Below, in pieces: positions 1 to 6,466 of a DNA stretch of 14,308 nucleotides (position 1 is its first letter; each line of letters opens with the position of its first letter). A program made the position numbers and the translations under genes. Origin of the DNA: CANHCC01 sp040381555 (GTDB lineage Bacteria > Bacteroidota > Bacteroidia > J057 > RFSG01); the NCBI GenBank assembly GCA_040381555.1, contig JBEIHC010000072.1, positions 1-14,308 on the forward strand, written 5' to 3'. The notes beneath the pieces are model-generated. The model did no database searches. It was not told the DNA's origin and was given only the letters and a program-made list of their open reading frames with translations.

Positions 1-60
1 AGAATGGGAACGAGTATGAGTTAATGACAATTAAATGCCTGGCATACACTCCTGCCAAAT

Positions 61-281
61 GACCCCACCGGGGTTAAATATTTATAGAAAAACAATTGCG
101 ACCATTAGGAAAATCGACCCCAACGGGGTCGCATAAATACAATTAGATGGATTAGCCACATGATAGAATTAAATAAATATCATGCCCTTCATTCAAATCA
201 TTCGATATCTATTCGACCCCGATGGGGTCGGTAATTACCCGGCATCCGAATTTCCTATTAATAGTTGACCCCGATGGGGTC
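61..281. repeat. Cluster of four short GACCCC...GGGGTC palindromes
   Basis: Four 15-nt palindromes of the form GACCCC-N3-GGGGTC lie at 61-75 (last base T instead of C), 116-130, 215-229 and 267-281. The central triplets are ACC, AAC, GAT and GAT. Each can form a 6-bp GC-rich stem with a 3-nt loop in otherwise very AT-rich DNA. Start-to-start distances are 55, 99 and 52 bp, so two are near 50 and one near twice that. The sequences between them are not alike, and the repeat is too short for an ordinary CRISPR. No T-run follows them, so they do not look like standard terminators. The first is followed by TTTATAGAAA, which I recall seeing beside similar palindromes in other Bacteroidota intergenic DNA; that memory is unverified. 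Best described as small interspersed palindromes of unknown role. Confidence 0.7.
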
Positions 282-650
282 ATTGGGCAAGTTAGAATTG
301 AAATCTTGTGTCAGAATTTTTTAAATAAATTCAATAATTGGGGCTCCTTTCAATATTTATTGGGTAGTAAGAAAATTGTAAGGCCATCCCAAACAAACAG
401 AACAAAATCAATAGATGAATATAGGTGGGCTTGTAGTACCCAAAACAGCATTTTCGAAAATCACTTAAACCTGCATGTATCAGTAAAATTTGGAAACTAT
501 TCAGCGAAATGACCAAGAGTGAACTTCTAATAAGATTGAAAGACGAAGTTAATTACATCATTCTATACGATGCAAATGCCTATATTTATGCCAGACTCGC
601 ATTTAACAGCGGAGAACTTGGTAAATGATGATGAATAATATATTGGTAAA
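282..650. other. AT-rich stretch without a convincing gene
   Basis: This part of the left flank shows no recognisable protein family. A reading frame at 222-512 starts inside one palindrome and runs through another, and its translation has no family-like pattern, so I treat it as spurious. The only frame that looks mildly protein-like is the short one at 509-628, listed separately. Confidence 0.5.
509..628 (+). CDS. Possible 39-residue small protein or gene remnant
   Basis: An ATG at 509 opens a frame of 39 codons ending in TGA at 626-628. The peptide begins MTKSELLIRLKDEVNYIILY and has an amphipathic, helix-like composition with balanced charge. I recognise no family. It stops about 25 bp before the IS-end-like repeat at 651, so it could be the 5' remnant of a gene cut off by an insertion or deletion there. 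No Shine-Dalgarno sequence or -7 element is evident. Chance is a serious alternative at this length. Confidence 0.25.
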   Translation: MTKSELLIRLKDEVNYIILYDANAYIYARLAFNSGELGK

Positions 651-745
651 AAATCCGGTGAGAACTGACCCCACATTATGAAATAAATGACCATCATTCT
701 GGAAAGCTGACCCCTCTACATTGAGATGTAGATTTGCCGTGCGTC
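651..745 (+). repeat. Diverged direct repeat, copy A; IS-end-like with phased TGACC iterons
   Basis: This stretch matches 2817-2949 in the same orientation. Shared blocks in order are AATCCGGTG, GAACTG, CCATCA, AAGCTGACC, TTGAGATGT and TTTGCCGTGCGTC. TGACC(CC) occurs at 666, 688 and 708, about 21 bp or two helical turns apart. Copy A is about 24 bp shorter than copy B between the shared CCGGTG and CTGACC blocks, as if one iteron were missing. Multiple short phased repeats are typical of transposase-binding ends such as those of IS21-family elements. No transposase gene is present, so this would be a relic, and the IS assignment is inference. Confidence 0.6.
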
Positions 746-882
746 TCAATTAACCGCCATAATTATTAAAGTAAAACACTATCTTCCTTGTATTCGTGCT
801 AAGAAAGAAGAGCAGACACTATGAATCCATAGCCAACAAAATGTATATTCGTGAAAATTTTAACAAATTAAAGATTTGATCT

Positions 883-901
883 ATTAATAATTTTTATTAA
901 T
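883..901. repeat. AT-only perfect inverted repeat upstream of the endonuclease
   Basis: ATTAATAA-TTT-TTATTAAT forms a perfect 8-bp inverted repeat with a 3-nt centre. It lies about 170 bp before the endonuclease start, directly next to the TTAATTTAGTGATGTGA motif (897-913) that recurs upstream of two other accessory genes. It could be a regulator site or simply chance in AT-rich DNA. Confidence 0.35.
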
Positions 902-1040
902 TTAGTGATGTGAGCAAAAATAGCCGAATAATGCGTTACACTTAAATAAAGTTTATTAACCCTCAAGTTGGAGATTCTATAGTAAAAAACAAGTAGATCA
1001 CCTTACTGAACTTGCTTATACATCATTTTCTTGAAATCGT

Positions 1041-1048
1041 TACATTTG
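1041..1048 (+). promoter_or_regulatory. Bacteroidota -7 element for the endonuclease gene
   Basis: TACATTTG is a perfect match to the Bacteroidota -7 consensus TAnnTTTG. It ends 21 bp before the ATG at 1070. A clear -33 TTTG at the usual distance is lacking; the nearest TTG triplets, at 1012 and 1031, are too far and too near. The expected transcript would have a leader of roughly 15 nt. Confidence 0.5.
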
Positions 1049-1069
1049 AGAATATTACTTCATTGACAA

Positions 1070-2755
1070 ATGCCAAAAAAGAAGACGAAATCCGAAGTAA
1101 TTAAAGAATTTATTGAACATCATGGAAATTTCTACAATTACAATCTGGTAGAATATGTAAATACAAATACCAAAGTAATTGTAATTTGTCCTAAACATGG
1201 TGAATTCCAAATCACGCCTAATCATCACAAAAATGGTGTGGGTTGCAGGAAATGTTATGATAATAATCAAAAAATAAATAAAGTAGAATTTATTAAGAGA
1301 TCAAAAATTCTCTGGGGAGACTTATACGATTATTCTTTATTTGAAGAATTGCCCCCTGCCGGTCAAATGATTAAAATAATTTGTAAGCGTCACAAGATTG
1401 TGTTTTCGCAGGAACCGAGGAGTCATTACAGAGGACATACAGGCTGTATAAAATGTATCTCATTAAAACTTACTGGAAATGAAAAAACAAAAGGACAATA
1501 TAAGACACAAAATGAATTAAATGAAGATTTTATTATTCGAGCAAGAACAATACATGGCGATATTTATGATTATAGCAAGTTTATTTACCAAAGTACAACT
1601 ACGAATGGTAAAATAGTATGTTCGAAACATGGAGAATTCCTTCAATCGCCAAGTAATCATCTTAAAGGCACAAAATGCCCCAAATGCTCGATTGAGAATT
1701 TATCGACTGGATCCTTCAAAGAAAAATGTTTAGAAAAAGGAATTAATTATCACCGTGCATTAAAAAGACTGCAAGCTGGACTAAGTGATGAAAAAATATT
1801 TTCCGACGGATACATAAGAAACAAGAGGGAGATAAACAAAATTGTAGTTTTTGATGAAGAATTTCCAAATATTGAAGAAGCGGTAAGAGTTTTAAATTCT
1901 CCGGCTACACCCACAACAATCAAGCGTTGGCTGAATCAAGGAATGACACCAGAAGAAGCATTTGAAAGAATCCCTAATCCTGGATATGCGGATGGAATTA
2001 TTTATTTAATTACTAACAAAATAAATAATAAACTCTATATAGGCCTAACTATTCAAACCATTGATAGAAGATGGAAATATCATCAGGAACAAGCAAGGGC
2101 AAACCATATTAAAAGCGAAGAATCTCTGCATGCGGCAATAAGAGAGTTTGGGGCTGAAAAATTTACGATTGAACAAGTTGATTCTGGAACTACCAAAAAG
2201 GACTTGGAGAAAAAAGAAAGAGAATGGATAAAAAAAATGAATTCCTTAGTCCCAATAGGCTATAATATATCAACAGGTGGAATTAGCGGAGGATCGAACA
2301 GCAAACCAACTATTATAGATAAGGTAAAATTCAAGAGTGTAAAAGAAGCAGCTGAATATATTTCAAAAACAAGGAACATATCATATGAAGCTGCTAAAGG
2401 AAGAATTAGATTCGGAAGAATTGATGTAAAAACACCATCAAAACCAGGTGAAAGTCATGTAAAATCCAAACTATACAAAACTTGGAGTAGCATAGTTCAC
2501 ACCCGAACAAATCCCAAATCTAAGGATTATAATCAAAACATTTTACTATATTCGAAATGGAAGGATTTTGAAGGGTTCAAGGAGGATCTTAGAGAACCGG
2601 AAAATAAGGACATGGTATTTAAAAGGATCGATCAAAGTGTAGGCTTTTTTCCTGACAATTGTAAATGGATGACAAAAAGTGATGCCAGTAAGCTGAATGC
2701 TGAAATAATGAAGCAGAAAGGAACTTTAATAGGAAGAAAGAAAAAAACAGATTAA
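1070..2755 (+). CDS. Free-standing GIY-YIG endonuclease with three zinc-finger repeats (homing-endonuclease-like)
   Basis: 561 residues. Residues ~8-62, ~72-129 and ~150-206 are three repeats of a DUF723-like treble-clef module (pattern HGdxYdYs...CxxHGEF...CxxC); putative zinc ligands are C40/H43/C59/C62, C105/H108/C126/C129 and C184/H187/C203/C206. Two NUMOD-like helix-turn-helix segments follow (~215-245 and ~257-300). The GIY-YIG nuclease spans ~308-400: GIIY at 309-312, LYIG at 322-325, the RW...H motif with R334 and H338, and metal-binding Glu at about 383, so it looks catalytically intact. A third NUMOD-like segment (~413-450) and a phage-type DNA-binding region (~467-543, W...RID...PDNCKWMT) end the protein. 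It probably cuts and stays bound at one long DNA site. Codons are AT-rich and lysine-rich, unlike the polysaccharide genes. Diverged direct repeats flank it, which suggests mobility. The ATG follows a good -7 element; no Shine-Dalgarno sequence is visible. Confidence 0.85.
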   Translation: MPKKKTKSEVIKEFIEHHGNFYNYNLVEYVNTNTKVIVICPKHGEFQITPNHHKNGVGCRKCYDNNQKINKVEFIKRSKILWGDLYDYSLFEELPPAGQMIKIICKRHKIVFSQEPRSHYRGHTGCIKCISLKLTGNEKTKGQYKTQNELNEDFIIRARTIHGDIYDYSKFIYQSTTTNGKIVCSKHGEFLQSPSNHLKGTKCPKCSIENLSTGSFKEKCLEKGINYHRALKRLQAGLSDEKIFSDGYIRNKREINKIVVFDEEFPNIEEAVRVLNSPATPTTIKRWLNQGMTPEEAFERIPNPGYADGIIYLITNKINNKLYIGLTIQTIDRRWKYHQEQARANHIKSEESLHAAIREFGAEKFTIEQVDSGTTKKDLEKKEREWIKKMNSLVPIGYNISTGGISGGSNSKPTIIDKVKFKSVKEAAEYISKTRNISYEAAKGRIRFGRIDVKTPSKPGESHVKSKLYKTWSSIVHTRTNPKSKDYNQNILLYSKWKDFEGFKEDLREPENKDMVFKRIDQSVGFFPDNCKWMTKSDASKLNAEIMKQKGTLIGRKKKTD

Positions 2756-2816
2756 AAATTAAAGATAACCCAAGGTTTGAGTTTATCAATCAGGATTGTC
2801 AAATAATCTGTTTGAA

Positions 2817-2949
2817 TAATCCGGTGTGAACTGCTCCCCCATTCTAGCGATCTGGCTCCACCCAAAGTTGGGGTCCATCACCCCGATTCCGGCAAGCTGA
2901 CCTCTATATTTTGAGATGTTAATCCTGCTAATGTAATTTGCCGTGCGTC
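2817..2949 (+). repeat. Diverged direct repeat, copy B; IS-end-like
   Basis: Counterpart of 651-745 in the same orientation, with the longer set of phased units. CT-rich or TGACC-like units begin near 2832, 2853, 2874 and 2898, about 21-24 bp apart, against three in copy A. The outer match continues through TTGAGATGT (2911-2919) to TTTGCCGTGCGTC. The two copies enclose about 2.07 kb containing only the endonuclease gene. They could be the two ends or two solo relics of one IS type, or a duplication formed when the endonuclease segment arrived. Confidence 0.6.
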
Positions 2950-2968
2950 ACACCCTGCCGTGCGTCAC
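2939..2968 (+). repeat. Tandem TGCCGTGCGTCAC doublet
   Basis: TGCCGTGCGTCAC occurs at 2939-2951 and again at 2956-2968, separated by 4 nt. A shorter match, TGCCGTGCGTC, lies at 735-745 at the edge of copy A. These GC-rich words stand out in AT-rich surroundings. The rest of the gap from 2969 to 3087 shows nothing further except a TATTTTTA sequence (3061-3068) one base off the -7 consensus. Confidence 0.6.
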
Positions 2969-3087
2969 GCCTACCCCCGCTCAGCTACTGAACTCAAAGA
3001 TTTTCTACACCCTGTTAAGCCGAATGAATACGCCAGTTTTAAAGGGGGCTAAAAAAACTGTATTTTTAAGGTGGGAAATTAAACAGA

Positions 3088-3531
3088 ATGAATCCTATCT
3101 CTCCTGACAGTATAAAAGAAATTGCAGAGCAACTCGACTGCGGTTTCCGAGCTTTTATTCATAAGAAAAGTAACGAACTTCTTTTCGTTCCGGATGAGCT
3201 CAACTTTCCAGATATAGACGAAGAACTCTGGGAAAAAGAACTAACGGAATTAGAAAACAATAGGTTGGACTACTGCGAAATTAAAAAATGGACTTCAAGA
3301 GAAGCTTTTGAAACAATGAATGATTTTGCCGAACAGGTAGTGAATCAAAATCTGCAAAACAAACTGTTCAATGCTTTGGATAGGAAAAAACCATTCAGAG
3401 AATTTAAATTCCTAATCGACAACGCTCCAAACTATAGACAGCAATGGTTTGATTTCAAAAGTGAGTGGCAACTGGATTTTGTAACTAAACGAGTGAGAAG
3501 AATGGAAGAAGTTATGAAGGATGAGTTATGA
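3088..3531 (+). CDS. UPF0158 family protein
   Basis: 147 residues, cytosolic, no signal peptide or membrane segment. The layout fits UPF0158 (PF03682): an N-terminal helix and a short strand region reading like a substrate or target description (IAEQLDCGFRAFIHKKSNEL, 12-31), an acidic middle (~41-56), the conserved segment REAFETMNDFAEQV (71-84), and the signature LFNALDRKKPFREFKFLID at about 93-111 followed by a conserved Trp near 120. Biochemical function is not established for the family. It stands alone: 332 bp of non-coding DNA precede it and 345 bp follow. A purine-rich stretch (AAGGTGGGA, 3068-3076) lies 11 nt before the ATG, and a TATTTTTA at 3061-3068 is a weak -7 candidate. Codons are AT-rich like the other left-hand genes. 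Confidence 0.75.
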   Translation: MNPISPDSIKEIAEQLDCGFRAFIHKKSNELLFVPDELNFPDIDEELWEKELTELENNRLDYCEIKKWTSREAFETMNDFAEQVVNQNLQNKLFNALDRKKPFREFKFLIDNAPNYRQQWFDFKSEWQLDFVTKRVRRMEEVMKDEL

Positions 3532-3876
3532 GTTATGGACAATGTGTACTTGCCTGAATTATTTTAAGATCCGTTCATTCGAGAAGTGGGTAAAATAGAT
3601 TGATTAGATTGGAATGTATTTTATTTAAATTCAATTAAATGCCTGTAATAATAGTAACAGCAAACACCGATACTGTATGACCAATTAAATTTGCACTAAA
3701 GGGGAAGTTTGATTAATTTAGGGTTATGAAAAAAGAACCGTATTAGAGGTATGATTCAAGTTCAGCACCACTTCGATCGGTCGGAGTACAAGTGTAGGTA
3801 GGTAAGTGTGAAATTTCTTTGTCTCATCCGTAAACTGAAATTATTTTAACAGGCAACCTTCAATATCACCATACCA
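3532..3876. other. Long non-coding gap carrying a recurrent upstream motif
   Basis: No gene is seen in these 345 bp. TTAATTTAGGGTTATGA at 3713-3729 resembles sequences at 897-913 and 5378-5393, each 144-166 bp before the next start codon. The downstream part (3713-3840) also aligns loosely with 5378-5515: both have CAAGT followed by GATCG...GGTCGGA and then AAATTTC(T/C)TTG. This suggests related, strongly diverged leader or promoter segments ahead of two unrelated genes. Confidence 0.4.
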
Positions 3877-4143
3877 ATGAAAGAATATAAATTTTGCCAA
3901 AGCTGTGGTTTCCCACTAAAAAAAGACAAAAAAGGGGGAGGGACGGAAAAAGATGGTTCCATTAGTAAAAAGTATTGCTCCATGTGTTACGAAAACGGAG
4001 CATTTTTAACCCCGCCAGAGGTAGATACTGCCGAAAAAATGCAAAAATTCTGTATCCAGGAAATGAAAAAAGATGGAATGAATGCATTTTTTGCCTGGTT
4101 AGCAACCAGAACTATTCCCAAATTAGAAAGATGGAAAAAATAA
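3877..4143 (+). CDS. Small zinc-ribbon domain protein
   Basis: 88 residues, soluble. C7-x2-C10 (FCQSCGFPL) and C34-x2-C37 (YCSMCYENGAF) frame a single zinc ribbon, and the GTEKDGS loop at 22-28 between the knuckles is typical of the putative zinc-ribbon family PF12674. The C-terminal half (~50-88) is predicted helical, with KMQKFCIQEMKKDGMNAFFAW. Members are common in Firmicutes and Bacteroidota and have no defined biochemical role; DNA, RNA or protein binding is possible. The next gene starts 57 bp downstream on the same strand, so the two may be co-transcribed. The start is the only ATG that leaves the full first knuckle in place. Confidence 0.8.
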   Translation: MKEYKFCQSCGFPLKKDKKGGGTEKDGSISKKYCSMCYENGAFLTPPEVDTAEKMQKFCIQEMKKDGMNAFFAWLATRTIPKLERWKK

Positions 4144-4200
4144 GGTTGACAACCTATTACATTGGAATATTATGAATATTATCAAAGAATTTACTAGTCA

Positions 4201-5130
4201 ATGAACCAACAACAAATACTAGAATGGCTAATGGAAGGAGATGCATCCATTCAATACCAGTCAATTCGGGATTTGTTGGGAAGTGACAAAAGGAAACTTC
4301 AAGATAGGATAGCAACTGAAGGATGGGGATTACGATTTCTATCGTTGCGTCATCCAAATGGTCATTGGGGCGATAGATTTTATCAACCTAAATGGATTTC
4401 TACCCACTACACCTTACTTGACCTTCGCAATTTAAATTTACCCAGTCAAAATGAGATTGTGAAAGAGTCCATTGGATTGGTTCTAAAAAATAATAAAGCA
4501 GAGGATGGGGGTATTTGCCTAGGACCGAGCACAACTCTACATAGCGATGTATGTGTAAATGGCATGTTCTTGAATTACGCCTCATATTTCAATACATCGG
4601 AGCAGAAACTTCATTCCTTAGTTGACAGCATTTTGGCTGAAATAATGCCTGACGGAGGCTTTAACTGTCGAACAACAAGAAGTGGAGCCAAACACAGCTC
4701 ACTTCATACTACACTCTCAGTTCTTGAAGGTTTCACTGAATTTCAGAAAGCAGGCTACAAGTATAGAACAAAAGAAATATCTGCAGCCCTAAAATCAGGT
4801 ATTGAATTTATTCTGATGCACCGGCTTTTTTTATCAGACCGAACAGGACAAGTAATTGACAAAAATTTCTTGAAATTAACTTATCCTTGCAGGTGGCGGT
4901 ATGACATTCTAAGGGCAATGGATTATTTTCAATATTCCAGGGTAAAATGGGATAACAGGATGTCAGATGCGATAACCTATTTAAATACAAAGAAGAACAA
5001 AGATGGAACATGGAATATGCAGGCGGCGCATTCAGGGCAAGTTCATTTTATAATGGAAAATGCAGGCAAGCCAAGCAGATGGAATACGCTCAGAATGTTA
5101 CGCATCAAAAAGCATTTTGGAATTGAATAA
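4201..5130 (+). CDS. Prenyltransferase/squalene-oxidase-repeat protein (alpha/alpha toroid)
   Basis: 309 residues, no signal peptide. The N-terminus (ILEWLMEGDASIQYQSIRDL) is typical of a bacterial toroid family usually annotated as prenyltransferase or squalene cyclase. Five repeat-like segments follow, each with a glycine-rich turn then a helix: ~53-80 (NGHWGDRFYQPKW), ~101-130 (EDGGICLG...DVCVNGM), ~150-180 (PDGGFNCR...SSLHTT), ~215-235 (YPCRWRYDILRAMDYF) and ~267-305 (KDGTWNMQ...PSRWNTLRML). Asp116-x-Cys118 and His169 fall where protein prenyltransferase beta subunits carry their zinc ligands, each behind a GG turn. No DxDD or DCTAE squalene-cyclase motif is seen, so cyclase chemistry is unlikely. 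Substrate unknown. It follows the zinc-ribbon gene by 57 bp and is shorter than classical cyclases (600 or more residues), consistent with a single toroid. Confidence 0.75.
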   Translation: MNQQQILEWLMEGDASIQYQSIRDLLGSDKRKLQDRIATEGWGLRFLSLRHPNGHWGDRFYQPKWISTHYTLLDLRNLNLPSQNEIVKESIGLVLKNNKAEDGGICLGPSTTLHSDVCVNGMFLNYASYFNTSEQKLHSLVDSILAEIMPDGGFNCRTTRSGAKHSSLHTTLSVLEGFTEFQKAGYKYRTKEISAALKSGIEFILMHRLFLSDRTGQVIDKNFLKLTYPCRWRYDILRAMDYFQYSRVKWDNRMSDAITYLNTKKNKDGTWNMQAAHSGQVHFIMENAGKPSRWNTLRMLRIKKHFGIE

Positions 5131-5528
5131 CAAAACGAACAACATGGCAATAGTTGGAAGCTTGCGCCAACAGTGACATTCAAGTTCACCCTACACGCAT
5201 AGGTTTATTAGGAATAAATTACGGTAAAAACCGGTGTTAGGATGACCTAATATGGTTAGACAAATGGATAAAGTAAGACGAGTGGAATTGGCCCTTATTC
5301 AGTAAAATGCATGCGACATTTACATCGGATATACCTGAAGTTTTTTCAACTGAAATGGATTTATTCTTAACCTTGTACTAATTTAAGGATGTGAAATAAG
5401 AAGATGAGCTTAAAAGGATTCGTGCAAGTGCAACATACCCTAACTTTAGTTCTGGACGATCGATGGTCGGATAGGGAGCAAAATTTCCTTGCCTAACCTA
5501 GGTAACACAAATCAAAAAACAATAACAA
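5131..5528. other. Long non-coding gap with hairpin and recurrent upstream motif
   Basis: No gene is seen in these 398 bp. A GTTGG-N9-CCAAC inverted repeat at 5153-5171 lies 23 bp after the stop of the toroid gene; it has no T-run. CTAATTTAAGGATGTGA at 5377-5393 belongs to the motif shared with 897-913 and 3713-3729. CCGGTG...TGACC at 5231-5247 recalls the start of the IS-end-like repeats at 655 and 2821, but the match is too short to call. Confidence 0.4.
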
Positions 5529-6011
5529 ATGACGATAAAGCAACTATTACACTGGACAATAATCTTAGCGACAGTTTCACTCGCCTCACCCTTTATATGG
5601 CTTAAAATTGGACCAGAAGGCTACGCCTATTATGGACCTAATGTTCCGGATATTTACATTCTTGGGGCAACAATTTTAGGCAAAGACAGAAGCTTCTGGG
5701 GCATTGCTGTCGCGACGACATTTCAACTTATAATAATCATCTATTACATTTTGAGTACCTATTGGATGGCTAAAAATATCCATAAGAAACAACTGGTTTT
5801 AAATTATACATTGATAAACCTGGCTTTATTATTCCTGTTTCCCTTTTGGTTATATGTGTATGTTGGAGGTGTTATTTGTAATAGTGACGGGGCAGACCTA
5901 AGCATATACCCTCATATTGGCATTTTAATTTATCTTGCGCTGCTGACACTAAATATTAGTACAATAATTAAAACCAGAAAATTGCCTTCAGGTAACACCA
6001 AGGGTTCTTAA
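5529..6011 (+). CDS. Hypothetical four-helix membrane protein
   Basis: 160 residues, family not recognised. Four hydrophobic segments are visible at about 8-26, 57-79, 90-117 and 126-147, with a short charged tail (KTRKLPSGNTKGS). The loop at ~27-55 is rich in Gly, Pro and Tyr (GPEGYAYYGPNVPDIY) and probably faces the periplasm if the N-terminus is inside. The basic loop KNIHKKQ at ~82-88 would then be cytoplasmic, consistent with the positive-inside rule. No catalytic motif can be seen. It stands alone, with 398 bp before it and the hairpin array after it. The ATG start directly follows an A-rich leader (AACAATAACAA), common for Bacteroidota genes lacking a Shine-Dalgarno sequence. Confidence 0.6.
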   Translation: MTIKQLLHWTIILATVSLASPFIWLKIGPEGYAYYGPNVPDIYILGATILGKDRSFWGIAVATTFQLIIIIYYILSTYWMAKNIHKKQLVLNYTLINLALLFLFPFWLYVYVGGVICNSDGADLSIYPHIGILIYLALLTLNISTIIKTRKLPSGNTKGS

Positions 6012-6257
6012 GGAAATTGCCTTAATAATAAAACATGTTATTTAAATTTATAGCTCTACGCATTTTATGTAATTAATCAAGAATTCAAATTAAAGCGAAT
6101 TACCATATTCTCAATACTAAACATAAGATACAAACTCAGGAGCTGTGGTTTGTGATTGGAGTCTCCATTCCTTCAGGGAGGGTTAGGAGGGGGTTAGAGC
6201 ACATTTGAGATGGAAAAGGTGCTCCCCAATAAAAAAAGTATTTTATGATTCCCCACA
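6012..6257. other. Non-coding stretch with a G-rich tract
   Basis: No gene is seen. At 6163-6193 a small interrupted hairpin (CTCC...CCTTCAGG...GAG) is followed by four G-runs of 3, 3, 2 and 5 bases (6176-6193), which could form a weak G-quadruplex on the plus strand. The adjoining AT-rich DNA leads into the hairpin array at 6258. Confidence 0.35.
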
Positions 6258-6415
6258 ATTTAGGGTAAGTATTCACTTAGGGTAAGTTCAGCTTGGTGCA
6301 AGCGCAGCTTAGGGTAAGCTCAGCTTGGTGCAAGCTCAGCTTGGGGTAAGCTTAGCTTGGTGCAAGCTCAGTTTAGGGTAAGTTCAGCTTGGTGCAAGCG
6401 CAGCTTAGGGTAAGC
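6258..6415. repeat. Hairpin array 1: ten 13-nt palindromes on a 16-bp period
   Basis: Units start at 6258, 6275, 6291, 6307, 6323, 6339, 6355, 6371, 6387 and 6403. Each is a 5-bp stem with a 3-nt loop plus a 3-nt spacer (TCA, GCA or TTA); only the first spacing is 17 bp. Two unit types alternate strictly from 6275 onward: GCTTGGTGCAAGC and GCTTAGGGTAAGC with variants. Variants mostly keep pairing or wobble, for example ACTTA/TAAGT at 6275 and the G-T pair at 6339. The array lies between convergent genes (5529-6011 plus, hemN minus), 51 bp beyond the hemN stop. A role as a bidirectional 3'-end or nucleoid-protein site is inference. It has a sister at 13640-13796. Confidence 0.9.
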
Positions 6416-6466
6416 CGAAGAAAACCATAATAGCAATCACTTATAAAACCCTTGCACCCCCTACCC

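Noticed and set aside
61..281. CRISPR array
   Set aside because: The repeats are only 15 nt, irregularly spaced (55, 99 and 52 bp) and no cas genes are present.
222..512. 96-codon open frame on the plus strand
   Set aside because: It starts in one GACCCC palindrome, crosses another, and its translation has no family-like pattern or supported start.
331..516. 61-codon open frame on the minus strand
   Set aside because: Overlaps the plus-strand frame, has biased composition from AT-rich DNA and no start context.
4146..4173. TTGACA-N16-TATTAT, an E. coli-type sigma-70 promoter before the toroid gene
   Set aside because: Good match to the enterobacterial consensus, but the rest of the window uses TAnnTTTG elements; likely chance in AT-rich DNA.
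3975..4175. 66-codon plus-strand open frame
   Set aside because: Shifted-frame shadow of the zinc-ribbon gene.
5131..5500. Integron attC site after the toroid gene
   Set aside because: GCCTAAC (5491-5497), GTTAGAC (5255-5261) and the GTTGG/CCAAC hairpin are present, but in the wrong order and spacing for an attC site, and no integrase is seen.
6258..6415. CRISPR or minisatellite coding repeat
   Set aside because: Spacers are only 3 nt and the 16-bp period is not a multiple of three, so neither a CRISPR nor a protein repeat fits.
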